Counted from the first letter of the stretch, positions 1 through 7,945 are shown. The stretch is DNA of 25,585 bases from Proteobacteria bacterium UBA4656 (GCA_002405525.1 DHLY01000015.1:19533-45117), one strand, 5' to 3'. A program made the numbers and translations. The notes: generated from the letters alone by a model not told the origin.

Positions 1-402
1 CCCGATGACGGCACGCTCACCCTGGTCGGCATTCAGGGCACGTCCGCCACGGCGTCCGTTGCCGTGACCAACCCGGGTACCGCGCCGCTCACCATTTCGG
101 GCTGCGCCGTGACCGGCACCGCGTTCTCGCTCGGCACGATCAGCTCGCCGATCGCGTCCGGTGCGTCGGGCAGCATTCCGGTGACCTGCGCGGTTTCGCC
201 GACCGCCGGCACCACGCTCACGGGGACCCTGCAGTGCAACACCAACGCGGCTGCCCCGCGCGATGTCATCAACTACAACCTGAGCTGCCAGTCGCAGTCG
301 GCGTCGATCCCGACCCTCGGCCTGGGCGGCAAGGCGTTGATGGTCCTGCTGATGCTCGGCTTCGGCCTGGTGGGCTTCCAGTTGTACCGCCGTAGCGCCT
401 GA
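1..402 (+). CDS. C-terminal part of a secreted repeat protein with IPTL-type C-terminal anchor (5' end outside window)
   Basis: The frame is open from base 1 to a TGA at 400-402, so this is the last 133 codons of a longer gene. The first ~90 residues form an Ig-like beta-sandwich repeat with the pattern VTNPGTAPLTISGCAV, typical of choice-of-anchor D / ASPM-SPD2-Hydin-like repeats in bacterial surface proteins; four cysteines are spread through it. The end is a tripartite sorting signal: the motif IPTL, a hydrophobic helix (ALMVLLMLGFGLVGF) and a basic tail (YRRSA). This matches the IPTL-CTERM class, thought to be recognised by an exosortase-type enzyme at the inner membrane before surface delivery. 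The usual IPTLxxWG is altered: no Trp follows IPTL. A strong terminator starts 23 bp after the stop. The ligand or role of the full protein cannot be told from this piece. Confidence 0.8.
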   Translation, partial: PDDGTLTLVGIQGTSATASVAVTNPGTAPLTISGCAVTGTAFSLGTISSPIASGASGSIPVTCAVSPTAGTTLTGTLQCNTNAAAPRDVINYNLSCQSQSASIPTLGLGGKALMVLLMLGFGLVGFQLYRRSA

Positions 403-424
403 TCCGCGCGGCGACGACGTGATG

Positions 425-461
425 CCAGAGGGCGCCCGCTAGGGCGCCCTCTGGGTTTTTT
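425..461 (+). terminator. Rho-independent terminator of the IPTL-anchor gene
   Basis: A perfect 13-bp stem (425-437 with 442-454) has a 4-nt loop GCTA and is followed by G and six T residues (456-461). It lies 23 bp after the stop at 402. On the minus strand there is no T-run after the hairpin, so it acts mainly on plus-strand transcripts. Confidence 0.93.
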
Positions 462-498
462 GGCGGTTGCGCGCGTCGTGGTCGGTATGCCGATGCAA

Positions 499-516
499 GC
501 GCCGACGCCTCGGCGC
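499..516. repeat. Short inverted repeat between convergent genes
   Basis: A perfect 7-bp inverted repeat GCGCCGA / TCGGCGC with loop CGCC lies 29 bp past the lpxH stop on the minus strand. Only two T residues follow on that strand, so it is at best a weak terminator for lpxH. Confidence 0.3.
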
Positions 517-544
517 GCGGCGCCATGCCGCGACGGACCGGTGC

Positions 545-1267
545 TCAGGCAGTGAAGGTTTCGAACCGCAGGCCCTGCGCGTCGACCCAGACCCCGCTTG
601 CCGTCTCGTACCAGTCCGGAAGCACGCAGCGCACCACGGCGGCGCCGTCGAAATCGAACGTGTGCAGGGCGGGACGGTGCGTGTGCCCGTGGATGAGGCG
701 AACGACACCGCGCTCGCGCATGGCCTGCCGCACGGCGTCCGGTGTGACGTCCATCAGGACCGCTGCGGTGCCCGCGGTGTGCCGCGTGCTCTCCGCTCGC
801 GCTGCGTCGGCAAAGGCGCGCCGCTGCGCCAGCGGTCGGGCGAGGAAGGCCCTCTGCCACGCCGGATTCCGCACCTGCGCGCGGAACGCCAGATAGGCCG
901 AGTCGCCGAGGCACAGGCTGTCTCCATGCATCAGCAGCGTCGGCACGCCGGCGATGTTCTCGACCGCCATATCCCCGAGCAGTCGCATCCCGCAGCGCCC
1001 GGCATAGTCGCCGCCGAGCAGGAAGTCGCGGTTGCCGTGCTGGAAGGCGACCGGCACGCCCAGCCCGGACAACGCGCGGATCGCAGCGGCCACGCGCGCT
1101 GAGAGGTCGGAATCCTCGTCGTCGCCGATCCACGCCTCGAACAGGTCGCCGAGTATGTACAGGGCCTCCGCGTTCCGCGCCGGCCCCGCCAGCAGCCGTT
1201 CGAAGGCTGCCAGCATCTCCGGCCGGGACGGCTCCAGGTGGAGGTCGGAAATCAGCAGCGTGCCCAT
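545..1267 (-). CDS. lpxH: UDP-2,3-diacylglucosamine diphosphatase LpxH
   Basis: LpxH hydrolyses UDP-2,3-diacylglucosamine to lipid X and UMP, the fourth step of lipid A synthesis, at the inner face of the cytoplasmic membrane. The 240-residue product has the usual family length. All metal-binding motifs of the calcineurin-like phosphoesterase fold are visible: SDLHL (Asp8, His10), GDLFE (Asp41), HGNRDFL (Asn79, Arg80), MHGD (His114) and HGHTH (His195, His197). The ATG at 1267 has a GAGG ribosome site about 6 nt upstream, and the SDLHL motif sits at the expected distance from the N-terminus. It follows the cyclophilin gene on the same strand after 158 bp and is convergent with the gene ending at 402. 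The other lipid A genes of the window (lpxD, lpxA, lpxB) lie in a separate operon at 19701-23127. Confidence 0.96.
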   Translation of the reverse strand: MGTLLISDLHLEPSRPEMLAAFERLLAGPARNAEALYILGDLFEAWIGDDEDSDLSARVAAAIRALSGLGVPVAFQHGNRDFLLGGDYAGRCGMRLLGDMAVENIAGVPTLLMHGDSLCLGDSAYLAFRAQVRNPAWQRAFLARPLAQRRAFADAARAESTRHTAGTAAVLMDVTPDAVRQAMRERGVVRLIHGHTHRPALHTFDFDGAAVVRCVLPDWYETASGVWVDAQGLRFETFTA

Positions 1268-1309
1268 GGCGCCTCAGCGGCGAGGCTGTTGCGGCGGGCG
1301 AGCGATCAG

Positions 1310-1377
1310 GGCGGGCGAATCCGCTCGCCAGGAAGAATGAAAGGCGCGCGGCGCACGCGCCGTTGCCCCCGGCAACG
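1310..1377. repeat. Two small hairpins in the ppi-lpxH spacer
   Basis: The 158-bp spacer between the cyclophilin stop and lpxH contains an 8-bp stem (1310-1317 with 1322-1329, one G-T pair on the plus strand, loop AATC) and a perfect 7-bp stem (1361-1367 with 1371-1377, loop CCC). Neither has a T-run, so they are not classical terminators. They could slow or partly stop transcription before lpxH, or be chance in GC-rich DNA. Confidence 0.3.
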
Positions 1378-1425
1378 CGCCGCTGGCCTCGCGAGACGGG
1401 CGGCGCGGGCTCCCCGGCAGGCTGC

Positions 1426-2043
1426 TCAGGGCAGGACCTCGATACTCTGGATCACCACCGGCGTCACCGGCACGTCGCGCGGAAACGGCCCGCCGGGGCC
1501 GGTGGGCGTGGCCTTGATCCGGTCCACCACGTCCATTCCCGACACCACCCTGCCGAACACGGCATAGCCCCAGGTGAAGCCGTTTTCCTTGCTCACGTGG
1601 TCAAGCCGCTGGTTGTCCACCACGTTGATGAAGAACTGCGCGGTGGCGGAGTCGGGGTCGTTGGTGCGCGCCATCGCCACCGTGCCGCGAAGGTTCGACA
1701 GCCCGTTGTCGGCCTCGTTCACCACCGGCGCACGGGTCGGCTTCTGCGCCAGATCGGCGCCGAAGCCGCCGCCCTGGACCATGAAGTTGTCGATCACCCG
1801 GTGGAACACGGTGCCATCGTAGAACTTGGCCTGCACGTAGGCGAGGAAGTTTTCCACCGACTTCGGCGCCTTGTCGGGCGCCAGTTCGATCGTGATGTCG
1901 CCGAGGCTGGTGCGCATCAGCACCCGCGGCGCCGGCGCGGCCTGCGTGGTGGGCTCGGTGGTGGGCGCGGCGGCCGGCGTCTGCGCGGTGACCGCGGCGG
2001 CAGCGAACAGCAGGGGGGCCAGCAGGAACAGGGGCTTCCTCAT
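1426..2043 (-). CDS. Periplasmic cyclophilin-type peptidyl-prolyl cis-trans isomerase
   Basis: This 205-residue protein should speed cis-trans isomerisation of X-Pro bonds in exported proteins. A cleavable signal peptide is visible (MRKPLFLLAP then AAAAVTA, likely cut before Gln21), followed by an Ala/Thr/Pro linker and a cyclophilin domain from about residue 45. Signature motifs are FHRVIDNFMVQGGGFG, with the catalytic Arg and the Phe/Gln of the active site, SATAQFFINV, and YAVFGRVV. The position of Trp121 in human CypA is Phe, as is common in bacterial enzymes. The open frame continues upstream, but the ATG at 2043 is chosen because it gives the signal peptide directly and has a GAGGA site about 8 nt upstream. 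It lies 118 bp downstream of the ABC exporter on the same strand. PpiA is the nearest named relative; orthology is not proven. Confidence 0.9.
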   Translation of the reverse strand: MRKPLFLLAPLLFAAAAVTAQTPAAAPTTEPTTQAAPAPRVLMRTSLGDITIELAPDKAPKSVENFLAYVQAKFYDGTVFHRVIDNFMVQGGGFGADLAQKPTRAPVVNEADNGLSNLRGTVAMARTNDPDSATAQFFINVVDNQRLDHVSKENGFTWGYAVFGRVVSGMDVVDRIKATPTGPGGPFPRDVPVTPVVIQSIEVLP

Positions 2044-2161
2044 GGTCGGTCCTCGATCGCGGAAAGACGCCAAGGATACCCGATGCCCCGCGCGACCGGA
2101 GAGCGGGGGGCGCGGATCGCCGCGGCTGCCGGCCCGCACGCGCCGCCGGCGGCGGTGCGCC

Positions 2162-3970
2162 TCAGGCGCCCGCCGCGACGCCGTCCGGTGACTCCTGCTG
2201 CAGCCGCCACATCTGCGCATAGCGGCCGCCGCCGCCCAGCAGGTCGGCGTGGCTGCCGCGCTCGACCACGCGGCCGCCGTCGAGGACCAGGATCTGGTCG
2301 GCGTCGACGATGGTGGACAGGCGATGCGCGATCACCAGCGTGGTGCGGTGGCGCGAGACCTCGGCCAGTTCCTCCTGGATCGCGCGCTCGGTGCGGGTGT
2401 CCAGTGCGGACGTCGCCTCGTCGAGGATCAGGATGCGCGGGTCCTTCAGGATGGTGCGCGCGATCGCCACCCGCTGCTTCTCGCCGCCGGACAGTTTCAG
2501 GCCGCGCTCGCCGACCGCGGTGTCGTAGCCGTCGGGCAGGCGCAGGATGAAGTCGTGCACGTGCGCGGCGCGGGCGGCGGCCTCGACCTGGTCGCGCGTC
2601 GCCTCGGGACGGCCGTAGGCGATGTTGTAGTAGATGCTGTCGTTGAACAGCACGGTGTCCTGCGGAACGATCCCGATCGCGCGCCGCAGCGAGTCCTGCC
2701 CGACCTCGCGGATGTCGCGGCCGTCGACCACGATCCGCCCGCCGGTCGGGTCGAAGAAGCGGAACAGCAACCGCGCCAGGGTGGACTTGCCCGACCCGGT
2801 CGCACCGACCACCGCCACCGTGCGGCCGGCCGGGATCTCGAAGTCGACGCCGTGCAGCACCTGCCGACGCGCGTCGTAGCCGAAGTCCACCGCCTCGAAC
2901 CGCACCGCCCCGCCGCCGTCCGGCAGCGGCGGCGCGCCGGGCGCATCGCGCACCTCCAGCGGTTCGTCGAGCAGGGCGAACATGCGCTCGATGTTGGTCA
3001 GCGCCTGCTTGACCTCGCGGTAGACCATGCCGAGGAAATTGAGCGGCGCGGCGAGCTGCAGCAGGAAGGCGTTGACCATCACCAGGTCGCCGATGCTCAT
3101 GCGCCCCTCCAGCACGCCGGCCGCCCCGCGCCAAAGCAGCAGGGTGAGACCGAGCGCGACGATGCCACTCTGGCCGATGTTGAGCACGGCGAGGCTCTTG
3201 AGACTCTTCACCGTGGCTTCCTCGAGCCGCACCAGGCCCTCGTCGTAGCGCCGCGATTCCCAGGACTCGTTGCCGAAATACTTGACCGTCTCGTAGTTGA
3301 GCAGCGAATCGACCGCGCGCCCGCTGGCGTGGGTGTCGGCCTCGTTGGCCGCGCGGTACCAGCGCAGGCGCCACTCGGTGACGCGGAAGGTGAACGCCAC
3401 GTAGGCCGCGATCGTTCCCAGCGTGATCGCGGGGAAGGTCCAGTCGAACTTCACCGCCAGGATGGTGGTGACCAGCACGATTTCCAGCAGGGTCGGAAGG
3501 ATGGTGTAGATGGTCCAGTCGAGCAGGTCGCTGATCGCGCTCATGCCGCGCTCGAGGTCGCGCGAGACGGCGCCGGTGCGACGGTCGAGGTGGAAGCGCA
3601 GGCTCAGCGTGTGCAGGTGCTCGAACACGCGCCGCGCCACCACCCGCGAGGAGCGCGCCATCACCCGCGCGAACACCACCTGGCGCAGCTCCTGGAACAG
3701 CGTCGCGCAAAGCCGAGCGATGCCGTAGGCGACCAGGAAGGCCAGCGGCAGCAGCTCAGGACGCGGCGTGATGTTGAGCGCGTCGACCAGCCGCGCGAGC
3801 ACCAGCGAGGAACCGACCAGCGCGACCTTCGCCGCGGCCAGGAAGGCGAACGCGAGGCCCACCCGCCCGCGGTAGCGCCAGACGTGCGGCCACAGCAGGC
3901 GCAGGGTTTGCGCCGCGCTGCGTGCTTGCGGTGCGGGCGGCGACGGTGCGGCGGCGAGGCTTTCGTCCAC
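2162..3970 (-). CDS. Atm1/HMT1-type ABC exporter (fused permease and ATPase)
   Basis: This is a 602-residue half-transporter that would work as a homodimer in the inner membrane. The N-terminal half carries six hydrophobic segments of a type I ABC exporter, with the Atm1-family motif YETVKYFGNE. The C-terminal nucleotide-binding domain has Walker A GATGSGKST (about residue 388), Q-loop PQDTVLF, signature LSGGEKQR (about 493), Walker B ILILDEATS and H-loop IAHRLST. Bacterial relatives such as Novosphingobium Atm1 export glutathione adducts and metal-glutathione complexes; mitochondrial Atm1 supports Fe-S protein assembly. The start is a GTG at 3970, since no other good start lies before the first membrane segment; AAGGGG lies about 13 nt upstream. 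It is divergent from gltX across 106 bp and may be cotranscribed with the cyclophilin gene. Substrate is inferred from family only. Confidence 0.92.
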   Translation of the reverse strand: MDESLAAAPSPPAPQARSAAQTLRLLWPHVWRYRGRVGLAFAFLAAAKVALVGSSLVLARLVDALNITPRPELLPLAFLVAYGIARLCATLFQELRQVVFARVMARSSRVVARRVFEHLHTLSLRFHLDRRTGAVSRDLERGMSAISDLLDWTIYTILPTLLEIVLVTTILAVKFDWTFPAITLGTIAAYVAFTFRVTEWRLRWYRAANEADTHASGRAVDSLLNYETVKYFGNESWESRRYDEGLVRLEEATVKSLKSLAVLNIGQSGIVALGLTLLLWRGAAGVLEGRMSIGDLVMVNAFLLQLAAPLNFLGMVYREVKQALTNIERMFALLDEPLEVRDAPGAPPLPDGGGAVRFEAVDFGYDARRQVLHGVDFEIPAGRTVAVVGATGSGKSTLARLLFRFFDPTGGRIVVDGRDIREVGQDSLRRAIGIVPQDTVLFNDSIYYNIAYGRPEATRDQVEAAARAAHVHDFILRLPDGYDTAVGERGLKLSGGEKQRVAIARTILKDPRILILDEATSALDTRTERAIQEELAEVSRHRTTLVIAHRLSTIVDADQILVLDGGRVVERGSHADLLGGGGRYAQMWRLQQESPDGVAAGA

Positions 3971-4016
3971 CGCCCAAGGTTAGCCCCTTCGCGGACGCGT
4001 CCGGTAGGCCTCGCAG

Positions 4017-4045
4017 GTGCCGCATCGATGGCCCGGGGGTACAAT
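4017..4045 (+). promoter_or_regulatory. Probable sigma70-type promoter of gltX
   Basis: TACAAT at 4040-4045 is a 5/6 match to the -10 consensus in very GC-rich DNA. A weak -35 (GTGCCG, 4017-4022) lies 17 bp upstream. The -10 ends 31 bp before the gltX ATG, in the divergent spacer with the ABC exporter. The -10 is convincing, the -35 is not. Confidence 0.45.
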
Positions 4046-4076
4046 CCGGGATCGCCCGCCCGCCCTGCAGCGCCCG

Positions 4077-5489
4077 ATGACCTGCCGCACCCGTTTCGCC
4101 CCCAGCCCCACCGGGTTCCTCCACGTCGGCGGTGCGCGCACCGCGCTGTACTGCTGGCTGGAGGCGCGCCGCCGCAACGGGCGTTTCATCCTGCGCATCG
4201 AGGACACCGACCGCGAGCGTTCGACGCCGGAATCGGTGGCCGCGATCCTCGACGGCATGCGCTGGCTGGACCTCGGCTGGGACGAGGGCCCGGTGTTCCA
4301 GACCTCCCGTTTCGACCGCTACCGGCAGGTGGCGGAGGACCTGGTGCGCGCCGGCAAGGCCTACTGCGCCTACGAGACGAAGGAAGAGCTCGACGCCATG
4401 CGCGAGCGGCAGATGGCGCAGGGCCTGAAGCCGCGCTACGACGGCTGGTGGCGCGACCGCCAGCACGAGCCCGCCCCGGCCGGGCGCCCGCGCGTGATCC
4501 GGTTCAGGAATCCGCAGCACGGCGCGGTGGTGTGGAACGACCTGGTCAAGGGCCGGATCGAGATCGCCAACGACGAACTCGACGACCTCATCATCTGGCG
4601 CTCCGACGAGCATCCGACCTACAACTTCGCGGTGGTCTGCGACGACGTGGACATGGGGATCACCGACGTGGTGCGCGGCGACGACCACGTCAACAACACC
4701 CCGCGCCAGATCAACATCTACGCCGCGCTCGGCGCACCGCAGCCTGCTTTCGCCCACCTGCCGATGATCCACGGCGCGGACGGCGCGAAACTGTCCAAGC
4801 GCCATGGCGCGGTGAGCGTCATGCAGTACCGCGACGACGGCTACCTGCCGCACGCGCTGCTCAACTACATCGTGCGGCTGGGCTGGTCGCACGGCGACCA
4901 GGAGATCTTCTCGCGCGAGGAGATGGTGCGCCTGTTCCGCATCGAGGACGTCAACAAGGCGGCGTCCCGGTTCGACTTCGACAAGCTCGCCTGGGTCAAC
5001 CAGCACTACCTCAAGCACGACGATCCGGAGTCGGTGGGCCGCCACCTGGAGTGGCATTTGCGCGCCGCGGGCCACGATTTGGCGCGCGGCCCGAGGGCGG
5101 CGGACGTGGTGGTGGCGCTGCGCGACCGGGTCAGGACGCTGAAGGAAATGGCCGAGCGCGCCGCGGTCTGGTACGGGCCGCTCACGGGTTACGACGAGGC
5201 AGCGGTGACGAAGCATTTCGGCGGCCGGTCGCGAGAGGCGCTGGCGGCCGCGCACGCGGCGCTGGCTGCGCTGGCGCCGGGCGACTGGCGGCCGGATGCG
5301 GTCGACGCCGCGATCAAGGCCGCGGCGGCTGCGATCAGTGAAGGCGTGGGCAAGGTCGCGCAGCCCTTGCGGGTGGCGCTGACCGGGACCGCGGTCTCGC
5401 CTTCGATCGAGCACACGGTCTACCTTGCCGGCCGCGACGAGGCGCTGCACCGGATCGACCGCGCGATCGCACGGATCGGCGCGACGTGA
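4077..5489 (+). CDS. gltX: Glutamyl-tRNA synthetase
   Basis: GltX charges tRNA-Glu with glutamate in the cytoplasm. The 470-residue product is a class I synthetase with [16 protein letters not shown] at the N-terminus (HIGH-type motif, residues 16-19) and KLSKRHG as the KMSKS-type loop from residue 238. Between them are the conserved [12 protein letters not shown] and the [11 protein letters not shown] segment. The open frame begins at 4017, but the ATG at 4077 puts TRFAPSPTG at the family's usual position; no strong Shine-Dalgarno is seen, so a short leader is likely. The zinc-binding insert of the E. coli type (several Cys) keeps one Cys here ([10 protein letters not shown]), so that site is probably lost. 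It leads a probable operon with zur starting 11 nt after its stop. Confidence 0.96.
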   Translation: MTCRTRFAPSPTGFLHVGGARTALYCWLEARRRNGRFILRIEDTDRERSTPESVAAILDGMRWLDLGWDEGPVFQTSRFDRYRQVAEDLVRAGKAYCAYETKEELDAMRERQMAQGLKPRYDGWWRDRQHEPAPAGRPRVIRFRNPQHGAVVWNDLVKGRIEIANDELDDLIIWRSDEHPTYNFAVVCDDVDMGITDVVRGDDHVNNTPRQINIYAALGAPQPAFAHLPMIHGADGAKLSKRHGAVSVMQYRDDGYLPHALLNYIVRLGWSHGDQEIFSREEMVRLFRIEDVNKAASRFDFDKLAWVNQHYLKHDDPESVGRHLEWHLRAAGHDLARGPRAADVVVALRDRVRTLKEMAERAAVWYGPLTGYDEAAVTKHFGGRSREALAAAHAALAALAPGDWRPDAVDAAIKAAAAAISEGVGKVAQPLRVALTGTAVSPSIEHTVYLAGRDEALHRIDRAIARIGAT

Positions 5490-5499
5490 CCGCGGCGAC

Positions 5500-5982
5500 G
5501 TGACCAGACACCGCCACAACCACGACCACCCCGACGAGCCGGAGCGGCTGCTGGCCGAGGTGGAGGCCGCCTGCGCGGACCGCGGGCTGCGCCTGACCGA
5601 GTTGCGGCGGCGGGTGCTCGAACTGGTCGCGCGCGAGCGGCGTCCGGTCAAGGCCTACGACCTGCTCGAACGGCTGAAGGCCGAGCGTGACGGTGCGGCG
5701 CCGCCGACCGTCTACCGGGCGCTCGACTTCCTGCGCGAGCACGGATTCATCCACAAGCTCGAATCGGTCAATGCCTTCACCGCCTGTCACCATCCGCGCA
5801 CCCGCCACACGGTGCCTTTCCTGATCTGCGACGTGTGCGCCGGCGCGACCGAACTGTGCGACGACCGGGTGTCCGCGCTGCTCGACCTGCAGGCGCGCGA
5901 GGCGGGGTTCCTGCCCGAGGCGCAGACGCTGGAGGTGCATGGGGTCTGCCGGCGCTGCCGCGAGGGTCGCCATGTGCGTTGA
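5500..5982 (+). CDS. zur: Zinc uptake regulator Zur (Fur family)
   Basis: Zur represses zinc uptake genes when zinc is sufficient. The product (160 residues from the GTG at 5500) has the Fur-family winged helix (PPTVYRALDFLREHGFIHKL, residues 68-87) and two CxxC pairs for structural zinc (Cys110/113 and Cys150/153). The segment NAFTACHH (Cys96) matches the metal-sensing region of Zur rather than Fur. The N-terminus is rich in His (HRHNHDH, residues 4-10), perhaps a metal-binding tail. The open frame reaches back into gltX, but the GTG 10 nt past the gltX stop is the best start. The last 11 nt overlap the next gene, pointing to translational coupling. No Zur box is recognised in the window, so targets are unknown. 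Confidence 0.88.
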   Translation: MTRHRHNHDHPDEPERLLAEVEAACADRGLRLTELRRRVLELVARERRPVKAYDLLERLKAERDGAAPPTVYRALDFLREHGFIHKLESVNAFTACHHPRTRHTVPFLICDVCAGATELCDDRVSALLDLQAREAGFLPEAQTLEVHGVCRRCREGRHVR

Positions 5983-7417
5983 GCGGGCCGCCGCGGCCAT
6001 GTTCATCCTGTGCCTGGTCGCGCAGTCCGGCGCGGCGCAGGACTTCCCGCCGGAACACCCGAGCGACACGCCGGTCGACGAGGTCGTCCGCCCGCCTGCG
6101 GCGCAGGGTGCGCCGTCGGCGGAGTCCGTCCACGTGCCGGCGCGCGAGGAGGCGGTTTCTGCCGACCCGCTGCCGGACGGCGATGCAGGTACGGTCGCCG
6201 GTGATGCTCCGACGGGCGATGCACCGTCCGTGGCCGAAGACGGTGCGGCCGGGGACGCCGTCGCGCCGATACACGGCGATGGACCGGCCGCAACCACGGC
6301 GGAAGCCGCGCCGGCCGGCCCGCAGCCGCTGGTCCTGCTCGGCGGCGAGGTCCCGGTCGGCACCCGCGGCCAACTGCGCTGGCGGGTCAGCGAGTCCTTC
6401 GACGGCACCGCCGTGTCGACCCCGGTGGTGGTGGTCCACGGCAGCCGCCCGGGGCCGCGCCTGTGCCTGACCGCGGCCGTGCACGGCGACGAACTCAACG
6501 GCGTCGAGGTGGTGCGCCGCGTGCTCAACGATACCGACCCTTCGCAGCTCGCCGGCGCGGTGATCGCGGTGCCGGTGGTGAACCTGCTGGGCTTTTCGCG
6601 CGGCTCGCGCTATCTGCCGGACCGGCGCGACCTCAACCGCTTCTTCCCCGGCAGCGACACCGGCAGTGCCGCCTCGCGGATCGCCGCCAGCCTGTTTCGC
6701 GAGATCATCGTCCACTGCACCGTGCTGGTGGACTTCCACACCGGGTCCTTCGACCGATCCAACCTGCCACAGGTCCGCGGTGACCTGCGCGACCCGCAGG
6801 TGCTGGACTTCACTCGCGGCTTCGGCGCCACGCCGGTGCTGCACAGTCCCGGTTCGCGCGGCATGCTGCGGCTGGCGGCCTCGTTCCGCGGCATTCCGGC
6901 GGTCACCTTCGAGGTCGGGGCGCCGCTGCGCCTCGAGCCGGAGAAGATCGATTTCGCCGTGCAGGCGATCAAGGCGCTGATGCACCACCTGCAGATGACC
7001 CGCAGTTTCCGCATGTTCGCCGAGCCGCAGGCCACCTTCTACGAGTCGAAATGGGTGCGCGTCGATCACGGCGGGATGCTGTTTTCGACGGTCGCGCTCG
7101 GCGATCGGGTCCGGGTCGGCCAGCGCCTCGGCAAGGTGGTCGATCCGCTGGCCAACGAGGAACACGAGGTCGTCTCGCCGTTCCGCGGCCGGGTCATCGG
7201 GCTGGCGCTCAACCAGGTCGTATTGCCGGGCTTCGCCGCCTTCCACGTCGGCATCCAGACCAGCGAGCAGCAGGCGGTCGAGGAGGCCCGGCAGCCGGTC
7301 TACGGGGACGATGCGCTGGAACGCATGGAGGGCGACGAGATGGGGCCGGCACCGCCGGAGCGCGGTTCCGACGAGCCCGATGCCGCGGCGCCGCCGGGCG
7401 AGCCACCGGGCGGCTGA
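5972..7417 (+). CDS. Exported succinylglutamate desuccinylase/aspartoacylase-family (M14-like) zinc hydrolase
   Basis: This 481-residue protein has three parts. Residues 1-23 look like a signal peptide (hydrophobic MFILCLVAQSGAAQ; a second ATG at 5999 would also give one). Residues 24-118 are a low-complexity Asp/Ala/Pro/Gly linker with GDAPTGDAPS-like near repeats. Residues ~119-425 form the AstE/aspartoacylase zinc-hydrolase fold: HGDELNG gives His171 and Glu174, DFHTG gives His256, and TFEVG gives Glu314 as the likely general base. A C-terminal barrel-like segment (VVSPFRGRVIG) is typical of the family. Family members remove acyl groups from amino acids or trim peptides; the true substrate is unknown, and export makes a periplasmic peptide or amide likely. 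The ATG at 5972 has GAGGG about 6 nt upstream and overlaps the end of zur by 11 nt. Repeat copy A begins directly after its stop. Confidence 0.82.
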   Translation: MCVERAAAAMFILCLVAQSGAAQDFPPEHPSDTPVDEVVRPPAAQGAPSAESVHVPAREEAVSADPLPDGDAGTVAGDAPTGDAPSVAEDGAAGDAVAPIHGDGPAATTAEAAPAGPQPLVLLGGEVPVGTRGQLRWRVSESFDGTAVSTPVVVVHGSRPGPRLCLTAAVHGDELNGVEVVRRVLNDTDPSQLAGAVIAVPVVNLLGFSRGSRYLPDRRDLNRFFPGSDTGSAASRIAASLFREIIVHCTVLVDFHTGSFDRSNLPQVRGDLRDPQVLDFTRGFGATPVLHSPGSRGMLRLAASFRGIPAVTFEVGAPLRLEPEKIDFAVQAIKALMHHLQMTRSFRMFAEPQATFYESKWVRVDHGGMLFSTVALGDRVRVGQRLGKVVDPLANEEHEVVSPFRGRVIGLALNQVVLPGFAAFHVGIQTSEQQAVEEARQPVYGDDALERMEGDEMGPAPPERGSDEPDAAAPPGEPPGG

Positions 7418-7570
7418 CAGGCTGTGAACAAAACAGCCTCTCGGGCAGGCCATGGCTGGTCCGCGCGCGGGTGATGCACGCAAGGGCATGATTCGCGGGA
7501 GCGGGTCCGGACCGATGCCGGATGCGCGACGAGAAAAACCCGCGGCGTGCGGGTCTTTTCACAGGCTCCG
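7418..7570 (+). repeat. Dispersed structured element, copy A
   Basis: The first of three related ~150-bp sequences (others at 7798 and 15279). It starts at the base after the upstream TGA. Predicted hairpins in order: AGGCTGT / ACAGCCT (7-bp stem); ATGCAC / GGGCAT closed by a GCAA tetraloop (7474-7489, one A-G mismatch); GCGGGTCCGG / CCGGATGCGC with a 7-nt loop (7501-7527, one mismatch); and a terminator-like hairpin at 7533-7560. CAGGCT occurs near both ends (7418 and 7562). Identity to copy C over a 96-nt ungapped core is about 80% by hand count. No protein-coding gene is seen on the plus strand. Confidence 0.85.
7533..7560 (+). terminator. Terminator-like hairpin in repeat copy A
   Basis: ACCCGC / GCGGGT stem with loop GGCGT, followed by C and TTTT. 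The upstream A-run pairs with the T-run, leaving one bulged C, so it could also work for minus-strand transcripts. It would end the gltX-zur-hydrolase transcript. Copy C keeps a weaker form (AACCC / GGGTT then GTCTT) and copy B a short palindrome (AACCTGCAGGTT). Confidence 0.65.
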
Positions 7571-7650
7571 GGCCGCGCCTGCTGCGGCGAGGCGTGCGCG
7601 GCGACGCGTGACGCGCTAGCGTGCGGCCTCCCGTCACCGAGAGGCCCACC

Positions 7651-7797
7651 ATGACCCTTTGCCCCGTCGCCCTGACCGCCGGCTGCCGCAAGTGTCCGAT
7701 CTTCTCCGTATGCCCGCTCAAGGGCGTGATCGGCGACCAGAAGAAGGAATCGGCTCCCGGGTCGGGTGCCGGACGCGGCGCCTCGAACAAGCGCTGA
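7651..7797 (+). CDS. 48-residue Cys4 protein, possible metal or Fe-S binding
   Basis: A short open frame from ATG 7651 to TGA 7797. The first half is CPVALTAGCRKCPIFSVCPL, with cysteines at residues 4, 12, 15 and 21 (C-x7-C-x2-C-x5-C), then a hydrophilic Lys/Gly/Ser tail. Such spacing suits zinc or Fe-S coordination, but only the Cys pattern supports this. GAGAGG lies about 6 nt before the ATG, a good ribosome site. It stands alone on the plus strand between repeat copies A and B, and its stop codon abuts copy B exactly as the two other stops abut their copies. It resembles small conserved proteins of unknown role that I recall from proteobacterial genomes, but I cannot name a family. The Cys pattern and ribosome site argue against chance. 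Confidence 0.7.
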   Translation: MTLCPVALTAGCRKCPIFSVCPLKGVIGDQKKESAPGSGAGRGASNKR

Positions 7798-7945
7798 GAG
7801 GCTGTAAGGCCACCTCTTGGGCAGGCCATTGATGGCCTGCATGTGGGTCATGCACGAAAGGGCATGATTCGCGGGAGCGAGTCCGGACCTGTGCCGGGCT
7901 CGCGACTGGAAAGACCACAACCTGCAGGTTTGTTCGCAGGCTCCG
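7798..7945 (+). repeat. Dispersed structured element, copy B
   Basis: Starts directly after the TGA of the 48-residue gene and ends 48 bp before the dnaE stop on the other strand. Hairpins: AGAGG / CCTCT at the 5' end; GCAGGCCA / TGGCCTGC (7821-7840); CATGCAC / GGGCATG with GAAA tetraloop (7849-7866, one A-G mismatch); GCGAGTCCGG / CCGGGCTCGC (7877-7903, one G-T pair) with 7-nt loop; and the palindrome AACCTGCAGGTT (7919-7930). The 3' end CAGGCTCCG matches copy A. Confidence 0.85.

Noticed and set aside
4017..4076. Longer N-terminus for GltX from an ATG at 4017
   Set aside because: The extra 20 residues precede the conserved TRFAPSPTG start, overlap the promoter candidate, and are not typical of the family.
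2249..5341. Plus-strand open frame of 1030 codons
   Set aside because: It is antisense to the ABC exporter and then out of frame within gltX, both of which have full sets of family motifs.
7418..7945. CRISPR-like array from the repeated blocks
   Set aside because: The units are ~150 bp, only two are close together, they are separated by a gene, and no short identical repeats with spacers occur.
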